DNA of 64,000 bases from Pseudomonas kairouanensis (GCF_004682055.1 NZ_QUZU01000005.1:1-64000); one strand, 5' to 3'; counted from the stretch's first letter, positions 35,209 through 45,846 are shown. The notes: generated from the sequence alone by a model not told the origin. Made by a program: numbers and translations.

Positions 35209-36075
35209 TCACCACTTCATTTCGCCCTTGGCGACCTTGGCGCTCAGCTCCAGCGAGCTTTCGTCGGCGAGGGTGGGGTAACGCTTTTTCATCGCCGCGA
35301 TCAGGGCGGTAGAGTCCTTGGCCTTGGCGGCCTCGGCGTCAAAGGCCTTGATGTAATCGGCCGTGAACGCCACCGATGCCAGGGTTGGCGTGCCCAGGTA
35401 GTGACCTGGAATCACCGCGCGCGGTTTCAACTGTTGGATGCGTTGCAGTGTCGCCAGCCAGTCCTTATGAGACTGGGCGCCCTGGGTGTCAGCCATCCAC
35501 AGGTGGATGTTTTCGGCGACCACCACGCCACCGACCACGGCCTTGATCGACGGGACCCACACAAAACTGCGGTCTGGCTGCGGGCCGTCGAGGCCGATCA
35601 CTTCCAGTTGCTGGCCTTCAAGGCTCAGGCTGTGGCCGTCGAGCACGGCTGGCACGATGGTTTTGGCGGGCTTGTCGGCGCCCATTTTCGGGCCCCAGAA
35701 TTCCAATTTGCCAGCCACCGTGGCCTTGATGTGGTCGACCACCGGCTGTGGCGCCAGCACCTTGGCATCGGGGAACGCAGCGGTCAGCGTGTCGAGGCCG
35801 AAGTAGTAGTCCGGGTCGCCATGGCTGATGTAGATGGTGGTCAGGTGCTTGCCGCTGGCGCGGATCTTTTGCACCAGTTGCTCGGCCTGGGCCTTGCCGA
35901 ATTGGGCGTCCACCAGGATCGCGTCGTGGGCACCGCTGACCAGCACCGAGCTGACCGGGAAGATCGCCGCTTCCCCTGGGTTGTACACATCAAGTTTCAG
36001 GTCGGCCGCCGCCGCATGGGCTGCGAAGGCCAGGGCGGCGGTCGCCAGGGTCAAGCGCTTGAACGTCGAGAACAT
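35209..36075 (-). CDS. exported metallo-beta-lactamase-fold protein with altered metal motif
   Basis: The 288-residue protein has a signal peptide (LTLATAALAFAAHAAAA). The MBL fold is recognisable (VSSVLVSGAHDAILVDAQFG; PGHYLGTP), but the usual HxHxDH motif reads SHGDPDYYFG, with His-x-Asp-x-Asp-Tyr at the metal site. This substitution occurs in a subgroup of MBL proteins, so metal binding may be altered and not necessarily lost. It is divergent from a LysR gene, its likely regulator, and upstream of the NAD(P)-binding protein gene in the same direction, possibly in one operon. Confidence 0.85.
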   Translation of the reverse strand: MFSTFKRLTLATAALAFAAHAAAADLKLDVYNPGEAAIFPVSSVLVSGAHDAILVDAQFGKAQAEQLVQKIRASGKHLTTIYISHGDPDYYFGLDTLTAAFPDAKVLAPQPVVDHIKATVAGKLEFWGPKMGADKPAKTIVPAVLDGHSLSLEGQQLEVIGLDGPQPDRSFVWVPSIKAVVGGVVVAENIHLWMADTQGAQSHKDWLATLQRIQQLKPRAVIPGHYLGTPTLASVAFTADYIKAFDAEAAKAKDSTALIAAMKKRYPTLADESSLELSAKVAKGEMKW

Positions 36076-36181
36076 CGGGCAGCTCCTGCCATCGCATAAA
36101 AGGTGCACAGAGCTTAGTTGCACCAAACACAACTAAAAATGCGATGCTGGAACATAGTTTGTTTCTAAAATCGGGCAGATC

Positions 36182-37087
36182 ATGGACCGTCTTCAAGCAA
36201 TGCGCGTGTTTGTCACCGTGGTGGACCTGGGCAGCCAGTCGGCCGCCGCCGATCATCTGGACCTGTCGCGCCCGGTGGTGTCGCGCTACCTGGCCGAGCT
36301 GGAAGACTGGGTCGGCGCGCGCCTGCTGCACCGCACCACGCGCAAACTCAGCCTCACGGCGGCCGGCGGCGAAACCTTGCCTCGCTGCCGGCAGATGCTG
36401 GAACTGTGCAGCGACATGCAGGCCGCCGTCAGCGAGCCCGATGAGGCGCCCCGCGGCTTGTTGCGTTTGAGCGTGAGCACCTCATTTGGCCAGGCGCAAC
36501 TGGCCGATGCCATCGCCGAGTACGTCAAGCGCTACCCCCTGGTGACGGTGGACCTGCAAATGCTCGACCGCACCGTGAACCTGGTGGACGAGCGCATCGA
36601 CTTGGCCATCCGCACCAGCAGCGACCTGGACCCCAACCTGATCGCCCGGCGCTTGACCGTCTGTCGTTCGGTGGTATGTGCCACTCCGGCCTACCTGGTG
36701 GAGCATCCGGCACCCCAGAAGGTCGATGACCTGGCCCGGCACAATTGCCTCACCCATTCCTATTTCGGCAAAAGCCTGTGGCATTTCGAGGAGCATGGCG
36801 AACACGTTTCGGTACCGGTGCACGGCACTATCACCGCCAACGAGGCCAGCACCTTGTTGCGCGTGACCCTGGCCGGGGCGGGGGTGTCGATGCTGCCCAG
36901 CTACCAGGCGGGCGACTACATCCGCCGTGGCGAACTGGTGCGCCTGTTGCCTCACGCCGAGCCTCGGCAGATGAACATCTACGCGGTGTACGCCTCGCGC
37001 AAGCACATGCCGTCGGCGCTGCGCAGCCTGCTGGATTTCCTGGTGCTGCGGTTTCCGCTAGAGCCCGTGTGGGATAAGGGGCTGTAA
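36182..37087 (+). CDS. LysR-family regulator
   Basis: This 301-residue protein starts MDRLQAMRVFVTVVDLGSQS with the HTH SAAADHLDLSRPVVSRYLAELE; the effector domain includes RGLLRLSVSTSFGQAQL and a conserved LDPNLIARRL segment. It belongs to the large AaeR/DsdC-like group that begins MDRLQAM. It is divergent from the MBL-fold gene across 106 bases and probably controls that gene and the NAD(P)-binding neighbour. Confidence 0.9.
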   Translation: MDRLQAMRVFVTVVDLGSQSAAADHLDLSRPVVSRYLAELEDWVGARLLHRTTRKLSLTAAGGETLPRCRQMLELCSDMQAAVSEPDEAPRGLLRLSVSTSFGQAQLADAIAEYVKRYPLVTVDLQMLDRTVNLVDERIDLAIRTSSDLDPNLIARRLTVCRSVVCATPAYLVEHPAPQKVDDLARHNCLTHSYFGKSLWHFEEHGEHVSVPVHGTITANEASTLLRVTLAGAGVSMLPSYQAGDYIRRGELVRLLPHAEPRQMNIYAVYASRKHMPSALRSLLDFLVLRFPLEPVWDKGL

Positions 37088-37187
37088 GCCGACATAAACC
37101 GATTGAATGTCGTCCAATAATGGCAACTCGCCCCGGCTGGCCTATGCTTTAAACAGCACTGTTTAGATCCGTGCCGAGGTCTGTGCC

Positions 37188-37367
37188 ATGACTCTAAAAA
37201 CCAGAAAGTACCTGATGATTTTCACCCTGTGCGCCTTGGCGACCGCGCTGTACGGCACGGCCGCCTACCGGGTTGAACAAACCCGTATGCAGCCGGCGGC
37301 TTTCGCCATCAGTTGCCACCAGGACCAATGCGTACCACGTACCGGCAGTTTCAGCGCGTTGCGCTGA
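37188..37367 (+). CDS. small single-span membrane or exported protein (59 aa)
   Basis: ATG 37188 is preceded by a GAGG element. The frame of 59 codons encodes a basic start (MTLKTRKY), one hydrophobic stretch (LMIFTLCALATALYGTAAY) and a soluble tail with two cysteines (SCHQDQC). The third-codon G/C bias is that of a real gene. I do not recognise the family. It lies after a LysR gene and before a REP-like hairpin, with no other codirectional gene nearby. Confidence 0.5.
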   Translation: MTLKTRKYLMIFTLCALATALYGTAAYRVEQTRMQPAAFAISCHQDQCVPRTGSFSALR

Positions 37368-37390
37368 TGGTGTACGGGTGAAGGCTCACA

Positions 37391-37417
37391 TGTGAGAGGG
37401 GGCTTGGCCCCCCCACA
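37391..37417. repeat. REP-like palindrome
   Basis: TGTGAGAGGGGGCTTGGCCC followed by CCCCACA is an imperfect inverted repeat with the REP core GGGGCTTG. It separates the small membrane-protein gene from the convergent pobR-like gene and may end both transcripts. Confidence 0.7.
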
Positions 37418-37423
37418 TAAGCC

Positions 37424-38293
37424 TTATCCATCGGCCTTGAGTTGCTCGCGAAACGCCTTGGGCGAGAACCCCACCCGCCGGCGAAACAGCCGGGAGAAGT
37501 TGGTGGGGTCGGAAAACCCCAATACCTGCGACATCTCGTTGATGGTCATGCTGGTATAGGTCAACAGGCGCTTGGCTTCCAGCAACTGGCGGTCATGCAT
37601 GATCTGCAGCGCAGGCTGGCCACCCAATTCCCGACAGGTGCCGTTCAGGTGTGAGACCGAGATCCCCAGCTTGTGGGCCAGGTCCTCGATCTTCGGGTGT
37701 TCGCGATAGTGCAATTCCACCAACTGGGTAAAGCGTCGAAAGTACTCGCGCCCACGGGGTGCGCGCGGATCGCGGCGCTGGATGGCGTGGCGGCTGATCC
37801 ATACCAGCAGCACACTGACCAGGGCGTGCATCATCATGTCCCGGGCGGGTTGTTCATCGGCATATTCGTCCTGCAGGCGGGCGAACAGGCTATTGAGGTA
37901 GTCGCTGTCCTTGCCCGCCGGGTAACTGCCTAGGGCCTGCAAACCTTCCACATTGGTCGCCAACTGTGTCTGCAAGTGGTTCACCAGTGGCGCCGACAAG
38001 GTCACCACATAGCCTTCCACCTCTTCGGAAAACCTGAAACCGTGTACACACAGCGGTGGCAGTACCTGCAGCGTCGCTTCGTTCAAGGTGGTGCGCTGGC
38101 CTTCGATCTCCAGTTGTGCCTGGCCTTTGTGGACGTACAACAGTTGGCACAGGTCCGCGTGCCGGTGGGGCTGGATTTCCCACTGGTATTCCCGACTGCG
38201 CCGGGAAATGGTTTCACAGTGCAGCAAATCGGGGGTGGGCCATTGCTGGAGTTCCCCGTAAAGCTTGAAGACCGGAATCGCGGGTTTGGTCAT
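37424..38293 (-). CDS. pobR: AraC-family regulator PobR
   Basis: This 289-residue protein has an N-terminal cupin sensor (QPHRHADLCQLLYVHKGQAQL) and a C-terminal AraC double HTH (KIEDLAHKLGISVSHLNGTC; SQVLGFSDPTNFSRLFRRRVGFSPKAFRE). It is divergent from pobA with a 180-base gap. The AraC-type PobR/PobC activates pobA with 4-hydroxybenzoate in Pseudomonas, in contrast to the IclR-type PobR of Acinetobacter. Name assignment combines family with position. Confidence 0.88.
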   Translation of the reverse strand: MTKPAIPVFKLYGELQQWPTPDLLHCETISRRSREYQWEIQPHRHADLCQLLYVHKGQAQLEIEGQRTTLNEATLQVLPPLCVHGFRFSEEVEGYVVTLSAPLVNHLQTQLATNVEGLQALGSYPAGKDSDYLNSLFARLQDEYADEQPARDMMMHALVSVLLVWISRHAIQRRDPRAPRGREYFRRFTQLVELHYREHPKIEDLAHKLGISVSHLNGTCRELGGQPALQIMHDRQLLEAKRLLTYTSMTINEMSQVLGFSDPTNFSRLFRRRVGFSPKAFREQLKADG

Positions 38294-38398
38294 GGTTTCA
38301 ATCCGATACCCAGAAGAGTGGTGCGGTAATCGCCCCGATTGGCAAAAAGCGCAGGCTTTGGCTCAGTTTTCACCTTCTTATGCCAGCCACTCAAGTGA

Positions 38399-39667
<1,269 letters not shown>

Positions 39668-39733
39668 CCTGCTATCGTACCGAGCATTCCCGCGGGCCGC
39701 CTGTACCTGCGGGCCCCGCTTGAAGGTTTTATT

Positions 39734-41251
39734 GTGGCTCAGTTCGAACAACCCGCTCCACCGGTCCCCGCTGTGCGCAGCATCCTGGCTGCGCTGATGC
39801 TGGCGATTTTCCTCGGCGCCCTGGACCAGACCATCGTCGCCGTGTCCATGCCGGCCATTTCCGCCCAGTTCCATGACGTCAACCTGCTGGCCTGGGTGAT
39901 CTCGGGCTACATGGTGGCGATGACCGTGGCGGTGCCGATCTACGGCAAGCTCGGCGACCTTTACGGGCGTCGGCCCATGATGCTGATCGGCATGGGCCTG
40001 TTCACCGTGGCCTCGCTGTTCTGTGGCATGGCGCAAAGCATGGAGCAATTGGTGCTGGCGCGGGTGCTGCAGGGCATTGGGGCCGGTGGGATGATCTCGG
40101 TCAGCCAGGCGATCATCGGCGACATCATCGCGCCCCGTGAACGCGGGCGTTACCAGGGCTATTTCAGCGGCATGTACGCCTTGGCCAGTGTGGCCGGGCC
40201 GGTGTTGGGCGGTTTTATGACCGAGTACCTGTCGTGGCGCTGGGTATTTCTGATCAACCTGCCGTTGGGCGCCGGCGCCTGGTACGTGGCCCATCGCACG
40301 CTGGTGGGCCTGCCGGTGCCGCAGCGCAAGCCGATCATCGATTACCTCGGTACCGTGCTGATGATCATCGGCCTGACCGCCATGCTGTTGGGCATCACCG
40401 AAATCGGTCAGGGCCATCATTGGCGTGACCGTGAAGTGCTGGGCCTGCTCGCGTGCGGGCTGGTGGCATTGACGCTGTTTGTCTGGCACGAGCGCCGCGC
40501 CCGGGAGCCCTTGCTGCCGATGCACCTGTTTGCCAATCGCAGTGCGGTGCTGTGCTGGTGCACCGTGTTTTTCACCAGCTTCCAAGCGATTTCCCTGACG
40601 GTGCTGATGCCCTTGCGTTATCAGACGGTGACCGGCGGCGGTGCCGACAGTGCCGCCCTGCACCTGCTGCCCTTGGCCATGGGCTTGCCCATCGGCGCGT
40701 ATTCGGCCGGGCGCATGACATCGGTCACGGGGCGGTATAAACCCATGATCCTTTGCGGTGCGCTGTTGAGCCCACTGGCGATCCTCGGCATGGCCTTCAG
40801 CGCCCCGCAGGCGGTGCTGATGACCGGCGTATTTATGCTGCTCTGCGGCATCGCCGCCGGTTTGCAATTCCCCACCTCGCTGGTGGGCTCGCAAAATTCG
40901 GTGGAGCAGCGGGATATCGGCGTGGCCACCAGCACGACCAACCTGTTCCGCTCATTGGGCGGGGCGGTGGGGGTGGCGTGCATGTCGGCGTTGCTGTTGG
41001 CGCTGTTGCAAGATTCCAGTTTTGCTCAGATGGCCAGCGGTGCGCTGGTGAGCGAGGGTGGCTCGGGCAACGTATTGCTCGACGGCCTCAACGCCGCCCC
41101 CGGCCCGGCGCAGGATGCCTTGCGTGGGGAGCTGGCGGTGACCTTTAGGCATTTGTTGATGGTGAGTGCGGCGGTGTCGCTGTTGGGGTTGGCGGCGGCG
41201 ATCGCGATGCCTAACCGGGTATTGCGCGGGCGGGAAGACAAGGCGCAATAA
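39734..41251 (+). CDS. DHA2-family 14-segment MFS drug exporter
   Basis: The 505-residue protein starts at a GTG. DHA2 signatures include ALDQTIVAVSMPAISAQFHDV, motif A GKLGDLYGRRPMML, RVLQGIGAGGMISVSQAIIGD and the motif C-like GPVLGGFMTEYLSWRWVFLIN. Multidrug or organic-acid export is typical. It begins 66 bases after pobA on the same strand, so it could be cotranscribed and export an aromatic compound; this is inference. A dedicated 4-hydroxybenzoate importer of the PcaK type is not present here. Confidence 0.9.
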   Translation: MAQFEQPAPPVPAVRSILAALMLAIFLGALDQTIVAVSMPAISAQFHDVNLLAWVISGYMVAMTVAVPIYGKLGDLYGRRPMMLIGMGLFTVASLFCGMAQSMEQLVLARVLQGIGAGGMISVSQAIIGDIIAPRERGRYQGYFSGMYALASVAGPVLGGFMTEYLSWRWVFLINLPLGAGAWYVAHRTLVGLPVPQRKPIIDYLGTVLMIIGLTAMLLGITEIGQGHHWRDREVLGLLACGLVALTLFVWHERRAREPLLPMHLFANRSAVLCWCTVFFTSFQAISLTVLMPLRYQTVTGGGADSAALHLLPLAMGLPIGAYSAGRMTSVTGRYKPMILCGALLSPLAILGMAFSAPQAVLMTGVFMLLCGIAAGLQFPTSLVGSQNSVEQRDIGVATSTTNLFRSLGGAVGVACMSALLLALLQDSSFAQMASGALVSEGGSGNVLLDGLNAAPGPAQDALRGELAVTFRHLLMVSAAVSLLGLAAAIAMPNRVLRGREDKAQ

Positions 41252-41272
41252 CAGGCCCTGTGCAGATCAAAA

Positions 41273-41361
41273 TGTGGGAGCGGGCTTGCTCGCGAAGGCG
41301 GTTTCTCAGTTGATACATGTGTTGACTGACACACCGCCTTCGCGAGCAAGCCCGCTCCCAC
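41273..41361. repeat. REPIN
   Basis: Two inverted REP sequences of the GGGAGCGGGCTTGCTCGCGA subtype have arms of about 29 bp (extending to GGCGGT/ACCGCC). The spacer TTGATACATGTGTTGACTGA is almost identical to that of the REPIN at 49751. It lies between convergent genes. Confidence 0.92.
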
Positions 41362-41381
41362 CTGTTTATTAGCGTCCAGCT

Positions 41382-42221
41382 TCAGGGGCTGTAGTAGCCG
41401 ACCGCAACCATGAAGTGCCCCACCTTGCGCAGATACGCATGCTTGTTCTCAACCTTGTCGGTCACCGGGTTCTTCCACCGATACGTGTATTCGCCCTGGT
41501 CCTGGTCGGCCATCAGCTTGAGGATCGGCTCGCCCACCGGCTTGCCATCCGGGTCTTTGATCTTGCCGAAGTCGGTGTTGATCAACCGCAGGTTGGTGCC
41601 ATGGGCCACGTAGCGCTGGGTGCCCAGGTCCACTACAAACACGTACAGGTCATCCTGCAGGAAGCCGCCCTGCAATGAATTGATGGCCTTGAGGGTGCCT
41701 GCTTCATCCTTGAGCAGCGCGTCTGCCGCTTTGTTGCGCAGCGCCCGCGCCTGTTCCGGCGTGGCCCGTGGCAGGTAATAGCCGACCGCCAGGATGCGTT
41801 CCCCGACGCGCTGGTAAAACACATGCTTGCGTTCGACCTTGCCGTCATTCCAGTTTTGCCAGCGGTAGTCGGCCTGCTGGATGCCCTGGCCCTCCGGTAC
41901 CTTGAGGGCGTTCTGGAAGGATGTGCGCAAGTCCGGCCCGAGCACTTCGCTGACATCGCGACCGATCAACGCCGAGGAAGGCCCGCCGCTGGCCAGCAAC
42001 ACGCCGTGGGTATCCACCACGAATACGTAGCGGTCATGGTCGACAAACTCCCCCTGGCGGCTGAATGCAGCGAAGGCCTTGTCGCCATTGCTCTGGTAGT
42101 ACGCCAAGGCTTTTTCCAGCAACGCCTTGGCTGCCGTGGCGTCGTCTTCCTGGGTGGTGGCCGCGTGCACCTGGCTGAAACACAACAGCAGCAGCCAGGT
42201 GATTCGGAGCATTCCCTTCAT
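41382..42221 (-). CDS. exported protein of two tandem cache domains
   Basis: The 279-residue protein has a signal peptide (MLRITWLLLLCFSQVHA). Two homologous cache modules follow: YVFVVDTHGVLLASGG to ERILAVGYYLP (about 65-150) and YVFVVDLGTQRYVAHG to HFMVAVGYYSP (about 195-279). Each has a KVE-KH segment followed by an RVG/KVG turn. Cache domains bind small extracellular ligands for chemoreceptors and kinases, but here no transmembrane or signalling domain follows, so the protein would be a free periplasmic ligand binder. It is a single gene. Confidence 0.82.
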   Translation of the reverse strand: MKGMLRITWLLLLCFSQVHAATTQEDDATAAKALLEKALAYYQSNGDKAFAAFSRQGEFVDHDRYVFVVDTHGVLLASGGPSSALIGRDVSEVLGPDLRTSFQNALKVPEGQGIQQADYRWQNWNDGKVERKHVFYQRVGERILAVGYYLPRATPEQARALRNKAADALLKDEAGTLKAINSLQGGFLQDDLYVFVVDLGTQRYVAHGTNLRLINTDFGKIKDPDGKPVGEPILKLMADQDQGEYTYRWKNPVTDKVENKHAYLRKVGHFMVAVGYYSP

Positions 42222-42538
42222 GGTCCGTCCCTCGTTCTTGTTGGTGTGACAAGAGCGTAGACGGCTGCGGTTCAAACCGCCGAATGTTTAGCTGCGCTGC
42301 AACTGAACTCCGCCAAGCCTGAATTTAACCGCCTATTCAGGCGTGTGACGCTGCCGGGCATCGACCTCACAGTGACCCCCCATGGACGGCTCCCCCGATA
42401 CGCTCCCCGAGCTGGCCTTCTGGGCATTGTTTCACTGCCGGCACGCCCGCCCGCCAGATTCGGCACTCCTACGTTGATCCACGCCCCTGGATGACGCGCA
42501 CCTGCGCGCCTGACCGACACAAACTTATGAGTATTCCC
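42222..42538. other. 317-base divergent intergenic region with an inverted repeat
   Basis: No gene is evident. GCCTGAAT at 42317-42324 and ATTCAGGC at 42335-42342 form a perfect 8-bp inverted repeat with a 10-base spacer. It has no T run, so an operator site for the glutamine-synthetase-like gene or the cache-protein gene is more likely than a terminator. The long antisense reading frame over 42272-43021 is a codon-bias shadow. Confidence 0.45.
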
Positions 42539-43909
42539 ATGAGTGTTTTCGCGAGCCTGCACGAAGCCCAAGCCTTTCTGGAACAGCACCCGGCCATCGA
42601 GATGTTCGAGCTGTTTATCCTCGACAACAACGGCGTGCCCCGTGGCAAGTTGTTGCACCGCGACGAACTGTTGGCGGTTTACGAAAGCGGGCGGCCGTTG
42701 CCCAGCACCATCCTGGGCCTGACCATCAACGGCGACGACGTGGAAAACTCCGGGCTGGTGTGGGAGGTGGGGGATATCGACTGCCGCGCCTACCCGATCA
42801 GCGGCAGCTTGCAACCGATGCCATGGCGCCTGATTCCCACGGCGGCCGTGCAAGTGAGCATGCACCCCACCGAGGGCCTGCCCGCCACCGTCGCCGACCC
42901 CCGGCACTTGCTGGCTAGGGTCATCGACGGGCTCAAGGCCGATGGCTACTACCCGGTGATGGCGGCGGAGCTGGAGTTCTACCTGCTGGACCACAAACCT
43001 GACGGCAACGGCCGCCCGCAACCGGCGCGGGACAGGGACGGCGCACGGCCGCGCTCAACCCAGGTCTACGGCCTGCGCGAACTGGAACAGATCGAGCCGT
43101 TCCTGGCCGACCTCTACAGCGCGTGCACACTGCAGGGCATCCCCGCACGCACGGCCATTTCCGAATACGCCCCCGGCCAGGTCGAAATCACCCTGCAACA
43201 CCGCGCCGATGCCATGCAGGCCATGGACGAAGCGGTGCGCTACAAACGCCTGGTCAAAGGCGTGGCGCACAAACACGGGATGACCGCCTGCTTTATGGCC
43301 AAGCCCTTCGACGACCTGGCCGGCACCGGCATGCATATGCATGTGAGCCTGGCGGATGCCGAGGGCAACAACCTGTTCGCCAGCGAGGCCGCCGACGGCA
43401 CGCCGCTGTTGCGCCAGGCGGTGGGCGGCATGCTCAGCACCTTGCTCGATTCGCTGCTGATGTTTTGCCCCAATGCCAACTCCTATCGCCGTTTCCAGAC
43501 CAACAGCTACGCGCCGCTGGCCGCTACCTGGGGTGTGGACAACCGCACGGTCAGCCTGCGCGTGCCCGGCGGCCCGGCCAACTCCCGGCATATCGAACAC
43601 CGCATCTGTGGCGCCGATGCCAACCCTTACCTGGCCGCTGCGGCAATACTCGCCGGAATCCACCGAGGCATCCGCGAGCAACGTGACCCCGGCGCGCCCG
43701 TGCAAGGCAATGGCTACGCCCAGGCCACAGAATTCTTGCCCACCGATTGGCTTACCACGTTGCGTGCGCTGGAGGGCTCAAGTTGGGCGCAAGAGGCCTT
43801 TGGCAGCGAGTTTCTTGGTGTGTACCTGGCGGTGAAACGCGCCGAATATCGCCAGTTCATGGGGGAGGTGGGTGAGCAGGATTGGCGGTGGTATTTGCAT
43901 CAGGCGTGA
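42539..43909 (+). CDS. glutamine-synthetase-family ligase (gamma-glutamylpolyamine synthetase-like)
   Basis: This 456-residue member of the GS type I fold has an N-terminal beta-grasp (about 15-110, FILDNNGVPRGKLLHRDEL) and a catalytic domain with VMAAELEFYLLD, ISEYAPGQVEITL, GTGMHMHVSL, NSYRRF and NRTVSLRVPGG. Residues outside the core fit the PuuA/PauA-type enzymes that glutamylate putrescine, other polyamines or monoamines, not housekeeping GlnA. ATG 42539 is used; ATG 42527 four codons earlier is equally possible. Its amine substrate is not decided by the context. Confidence 0.88.
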   Translation: MSVFASLHEAQAFLEQHPAIEMFELFILDNNGVPRGKLLHRDELLAVYESGRPLPSTILGLTINGDDVENSGLVWEVGDIDCRAYPISGSLQPMPWRLIPTAAVQVSMHPTEGLPATVADPRHLLARVIDGLKADGYYPVMAAELEFYLLDHKPDGNGRPQPARDRDGARPRSTQVYGLRELEQIEPFLADLYSACTLQGIPARTAISEYAPGQVEITLQHRADAMQAMDEAVRYKRLVKGVAHKHGMTACFMAKPFDDLAGTGMHMHVSLADAEGNNLFASEAADGTPLLRQAVGGMLSTLLDSLLMFCPNANSYRRFQTNSYAPLAATWGVDNRTVSLRVPGGPANSRHIEHRICGADANPYLAAAAILAGIHRGIREQRDPGAPVQGNGYAQATEFLPTDWLTTLRALEGSSWAQEAFGSEFLGVYLAVKRAEYRQFMGEVGEQDWRWYLHQA

Positions 43910-43990
43910 CCTCTACAGGCTTCGACCTTTTTTTCACGTTGCGCTGGTTAAGCTGTGATTCAAGGTCGTTCACACCCATATGAGCCCGTG

Positions 43991-44590
43991 ATGTCGCCAC
44001 AACCTCCATCCTCCATCGAGAACGAATACGCCGAGCGCTGTGACCGCGAGCATGCGCGAGTCTGCGGCGACACGCGCCCGCCCGGCGTGATGCAGCGCTT
44101 GGCCGCGTGGCGCGACGAATGGTTGGTGCGCCAGGCGCTGAAAGTGGCTGGCGAGCCGGGGCTGATCCTGGACCTGGCCTGCGGCTCGGGGCGCTTCTGG
44201 CCGGTATTGGCCGAGCACGTCAACCGGGTGATCCTGGCCTCGGACAATTCCCAGGACATGCTCGACCATGCCCGCACCCACCACCCGGCGGCTTTGCTCA
44301 AGCGGGTCAAGACGTTCCAGGGGTCGGCGTTTTCCATCGGCCTGTCGGCGAACGCGGTGGACTGCATCTTCTGCCTGGAATTGTTTCGGCATGTGCCCAG
44401 CAGCGACGGGCGCCTGGCACTGTTGCGCGAGTTTCATCGGGTCAGCCGTGACACGGTGATCGTCTCGGTCAACGCTCGTACAGCGGTTGAGAACGAGTTT
44501 GGCCAGGCGGGCTTCGAGGTCCTCAATCAGCAGGAGTTCGTACCGGGCTCCAAGCTGTGGCGGGTCTACGTGCTGCGTAAGAGGGGATAG
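43991..44590 (+). CDS. class I SAM-dependent methyltransferase
   Basis: The 199-residue protein has a SAM-binding motif I LILDLACGSGRFWPVLAEH, an acidic residue at the end of strand 2 (VILASDNSQDML) and a motif IV-like VDCIFCLELFRHV. It belongs to the Methyltransf_11-type small-molecule methyltransferases; the substrate is unknown. ATG 43991 is taken over an in-frame GTG at 43955. It lies 80 bases after the PuuA-like gene on the same strand, so the two could be cotranscribed. Confidence 0.85.
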   Translation: MSPQPPSSIENEYAERCDREHARVCGDTRPPGVMQRLAAWRDEWLVRQALKVAGEPGLILDLACGSGRFWPVLAEHVNRVILASDNSQDMLDHARTHHPAALLKRVKTFQGSAFSIGLSANAVDCIFCLELFRHVPSSDGRLALLREFHRVSRDTVIVSVNARTAVENEFGQAGFEVLNQQEFVPGSKLWRVYVLRKRG

Positions 44591-44712
44591 TTTCCGTCTG
44601 TCGGACTATTCTTCATCTCCTGTCAGAGTTTTCATGGCCGCCTGTGCACTGCGGATGCTCGCAAGACCCTTTCGCGATATATACTGCGCGCCATTCTTCA
44701 AGGGAGAGCCGT

Positions 44713-45846
44713 GTGGCCATCGATATTCACTGGATCTGCGACAACGATAGCCTCGGCCAGCATTGCGCCCAATGGCAGCAGTTGCCATTCGTCGCCCTCG
44801 ACACCGAATTCATGCGGGTCGACACCTTTTATCCCATTGCCGGGCTGATCCAGATCGGTGATGGCGTACGCGCTTACCTGATCGATCCCCTGACCATCGA
44901 CAACTGGCAACCCCTGGCCGCCTTGCTGGAAAACCCGGCGGTGATCAAGGTGGTGCACGCCTGCAGCGAAGACCTCGAAGTGTTGCTGCGCCTGACCGGC
45001 AGCCTGCCGGTGCCGCTGTTCGACACCCAATTGGCCGCCGCTTACCTGAACCTCGGTTTCTCCATGGGCTACTCGCGCCTGGTGCAAGCGGTGCTGGATA
45101 TCGAGTTGCCCAAGGGCGAGACCCGTTCCGACTGGCTGCAGCGCCCGTTGTCCGAGACGCAGATCAGCTACGCCGCCGAAGACGCGCTGCACCTGGCCGA
45201 GGTTTACGTCCGCCTGCGCCCGCAACTGTCGGACGACAAGTACGCCTGGGTCCTGGAAGACGGTGCCGAATTGGTGGCCAACCTGCGCCGCGAAGTCGAC
45301 CCGTACGAGGTGTACCGCGACGCCAAGCTGGCCTGGAAACTGTCCCGTGCCCAACTCGCCGTGCTGCGCGAGCTGTGCGCCTGGCGCGAGCAACAAGCCC
45401 GCGCCCGTGACCTGCCGCGTAACCGCATCATCCGCGAACATTCGCTGTGGCCACTGGCCAAGACCCAGCCGGACAACCTCGCCGCCCTGGGCAAGATCGA
45501 AGACATGCACCCACGCACCGTGCGTCAGGACGGCCAGTTCCTGCTGGACTTGATCAAGCGTGCTGGCAGTGTGTCCATCGACCAATGGCCGCCTGCGGTC
45601 GCCGAGCCCTTGCCAGTGGACGCCGCCGCGCTGATCAAGCAACTGCGTGCCCTGGGCCAGGCCGAGGCCGAGCGCCTGGACATGGCGCCGGAACTGATGC
45701 TGCGCAAGAAAACCCTCGAAGCCCTGGTCAAAAGTGGCTACCCCGACGGGCCTTACCAATTGCCAGACTCGCTGCGTGGCTGGCGCCGCGAGTTGATGGG
45801 CCAGGCGCTGCTCGACAGCCTGGCCACTGCCGGAGAACAGCCTTGA
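44713..45846 (+). CDS. rnd: ribonuclease D
   Basis: This 377-residue 3'-to-5' exoribonuclease processes tRNA and other RNA 3' ends. The DEDDy catalytic set is visible: [16 protein letters not shown] (D, E), [12 protein letters not shown] (D) and [15 protein letters not shown] (Y, D). One or two HRDC domains follow (about 210-290 and 300-370). The start is GTG 44713 behind AGGGAG. A -10-like TATACT lies at 44680-44685. Its TGA overlaps the TTG start of ycgL. Confidence 0.95.
   Translation: MAIDIHWICDNDSLGQHCAQWQQLPFVALDTEFMRVDTFYPIAGLIQIGDGVRAYLIDPLTIDNWQPLAALLENPAVIKVVHACSEDLEVLLRLTGSLPVPLFDTQLAAAYLNLGFSMGYSRLVQAVLDIELPKGETRSDWLQRPLSETQISYAAEDALHLAEVYVRLRPQLSDDKYAWVLEDGAELVANLRREVDPYEVYRDAKLAWKLSRAQLAVLRELCAWREQQARARDLPRNRIIREHSLWPLAKTQPDNLAALGKIEDMHPRTVRQDGQFLLDLIKRAGSVSIDQWPPAVAEPLPVDAAALIKQLRALGQAEAERLDMAPELMLRKKTLEALVKSGYPDGPYQLPDSLRGWRRELMGQALLDSLATAGEQP

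Noticed and set aside
42272..43021. 250-codon minus-strand frame over the divergent region and the PuuA-like gene
   Set aside because: It is antisense to the ligase's conserved N-terminal domain and has no ribosome-binding site or domain.
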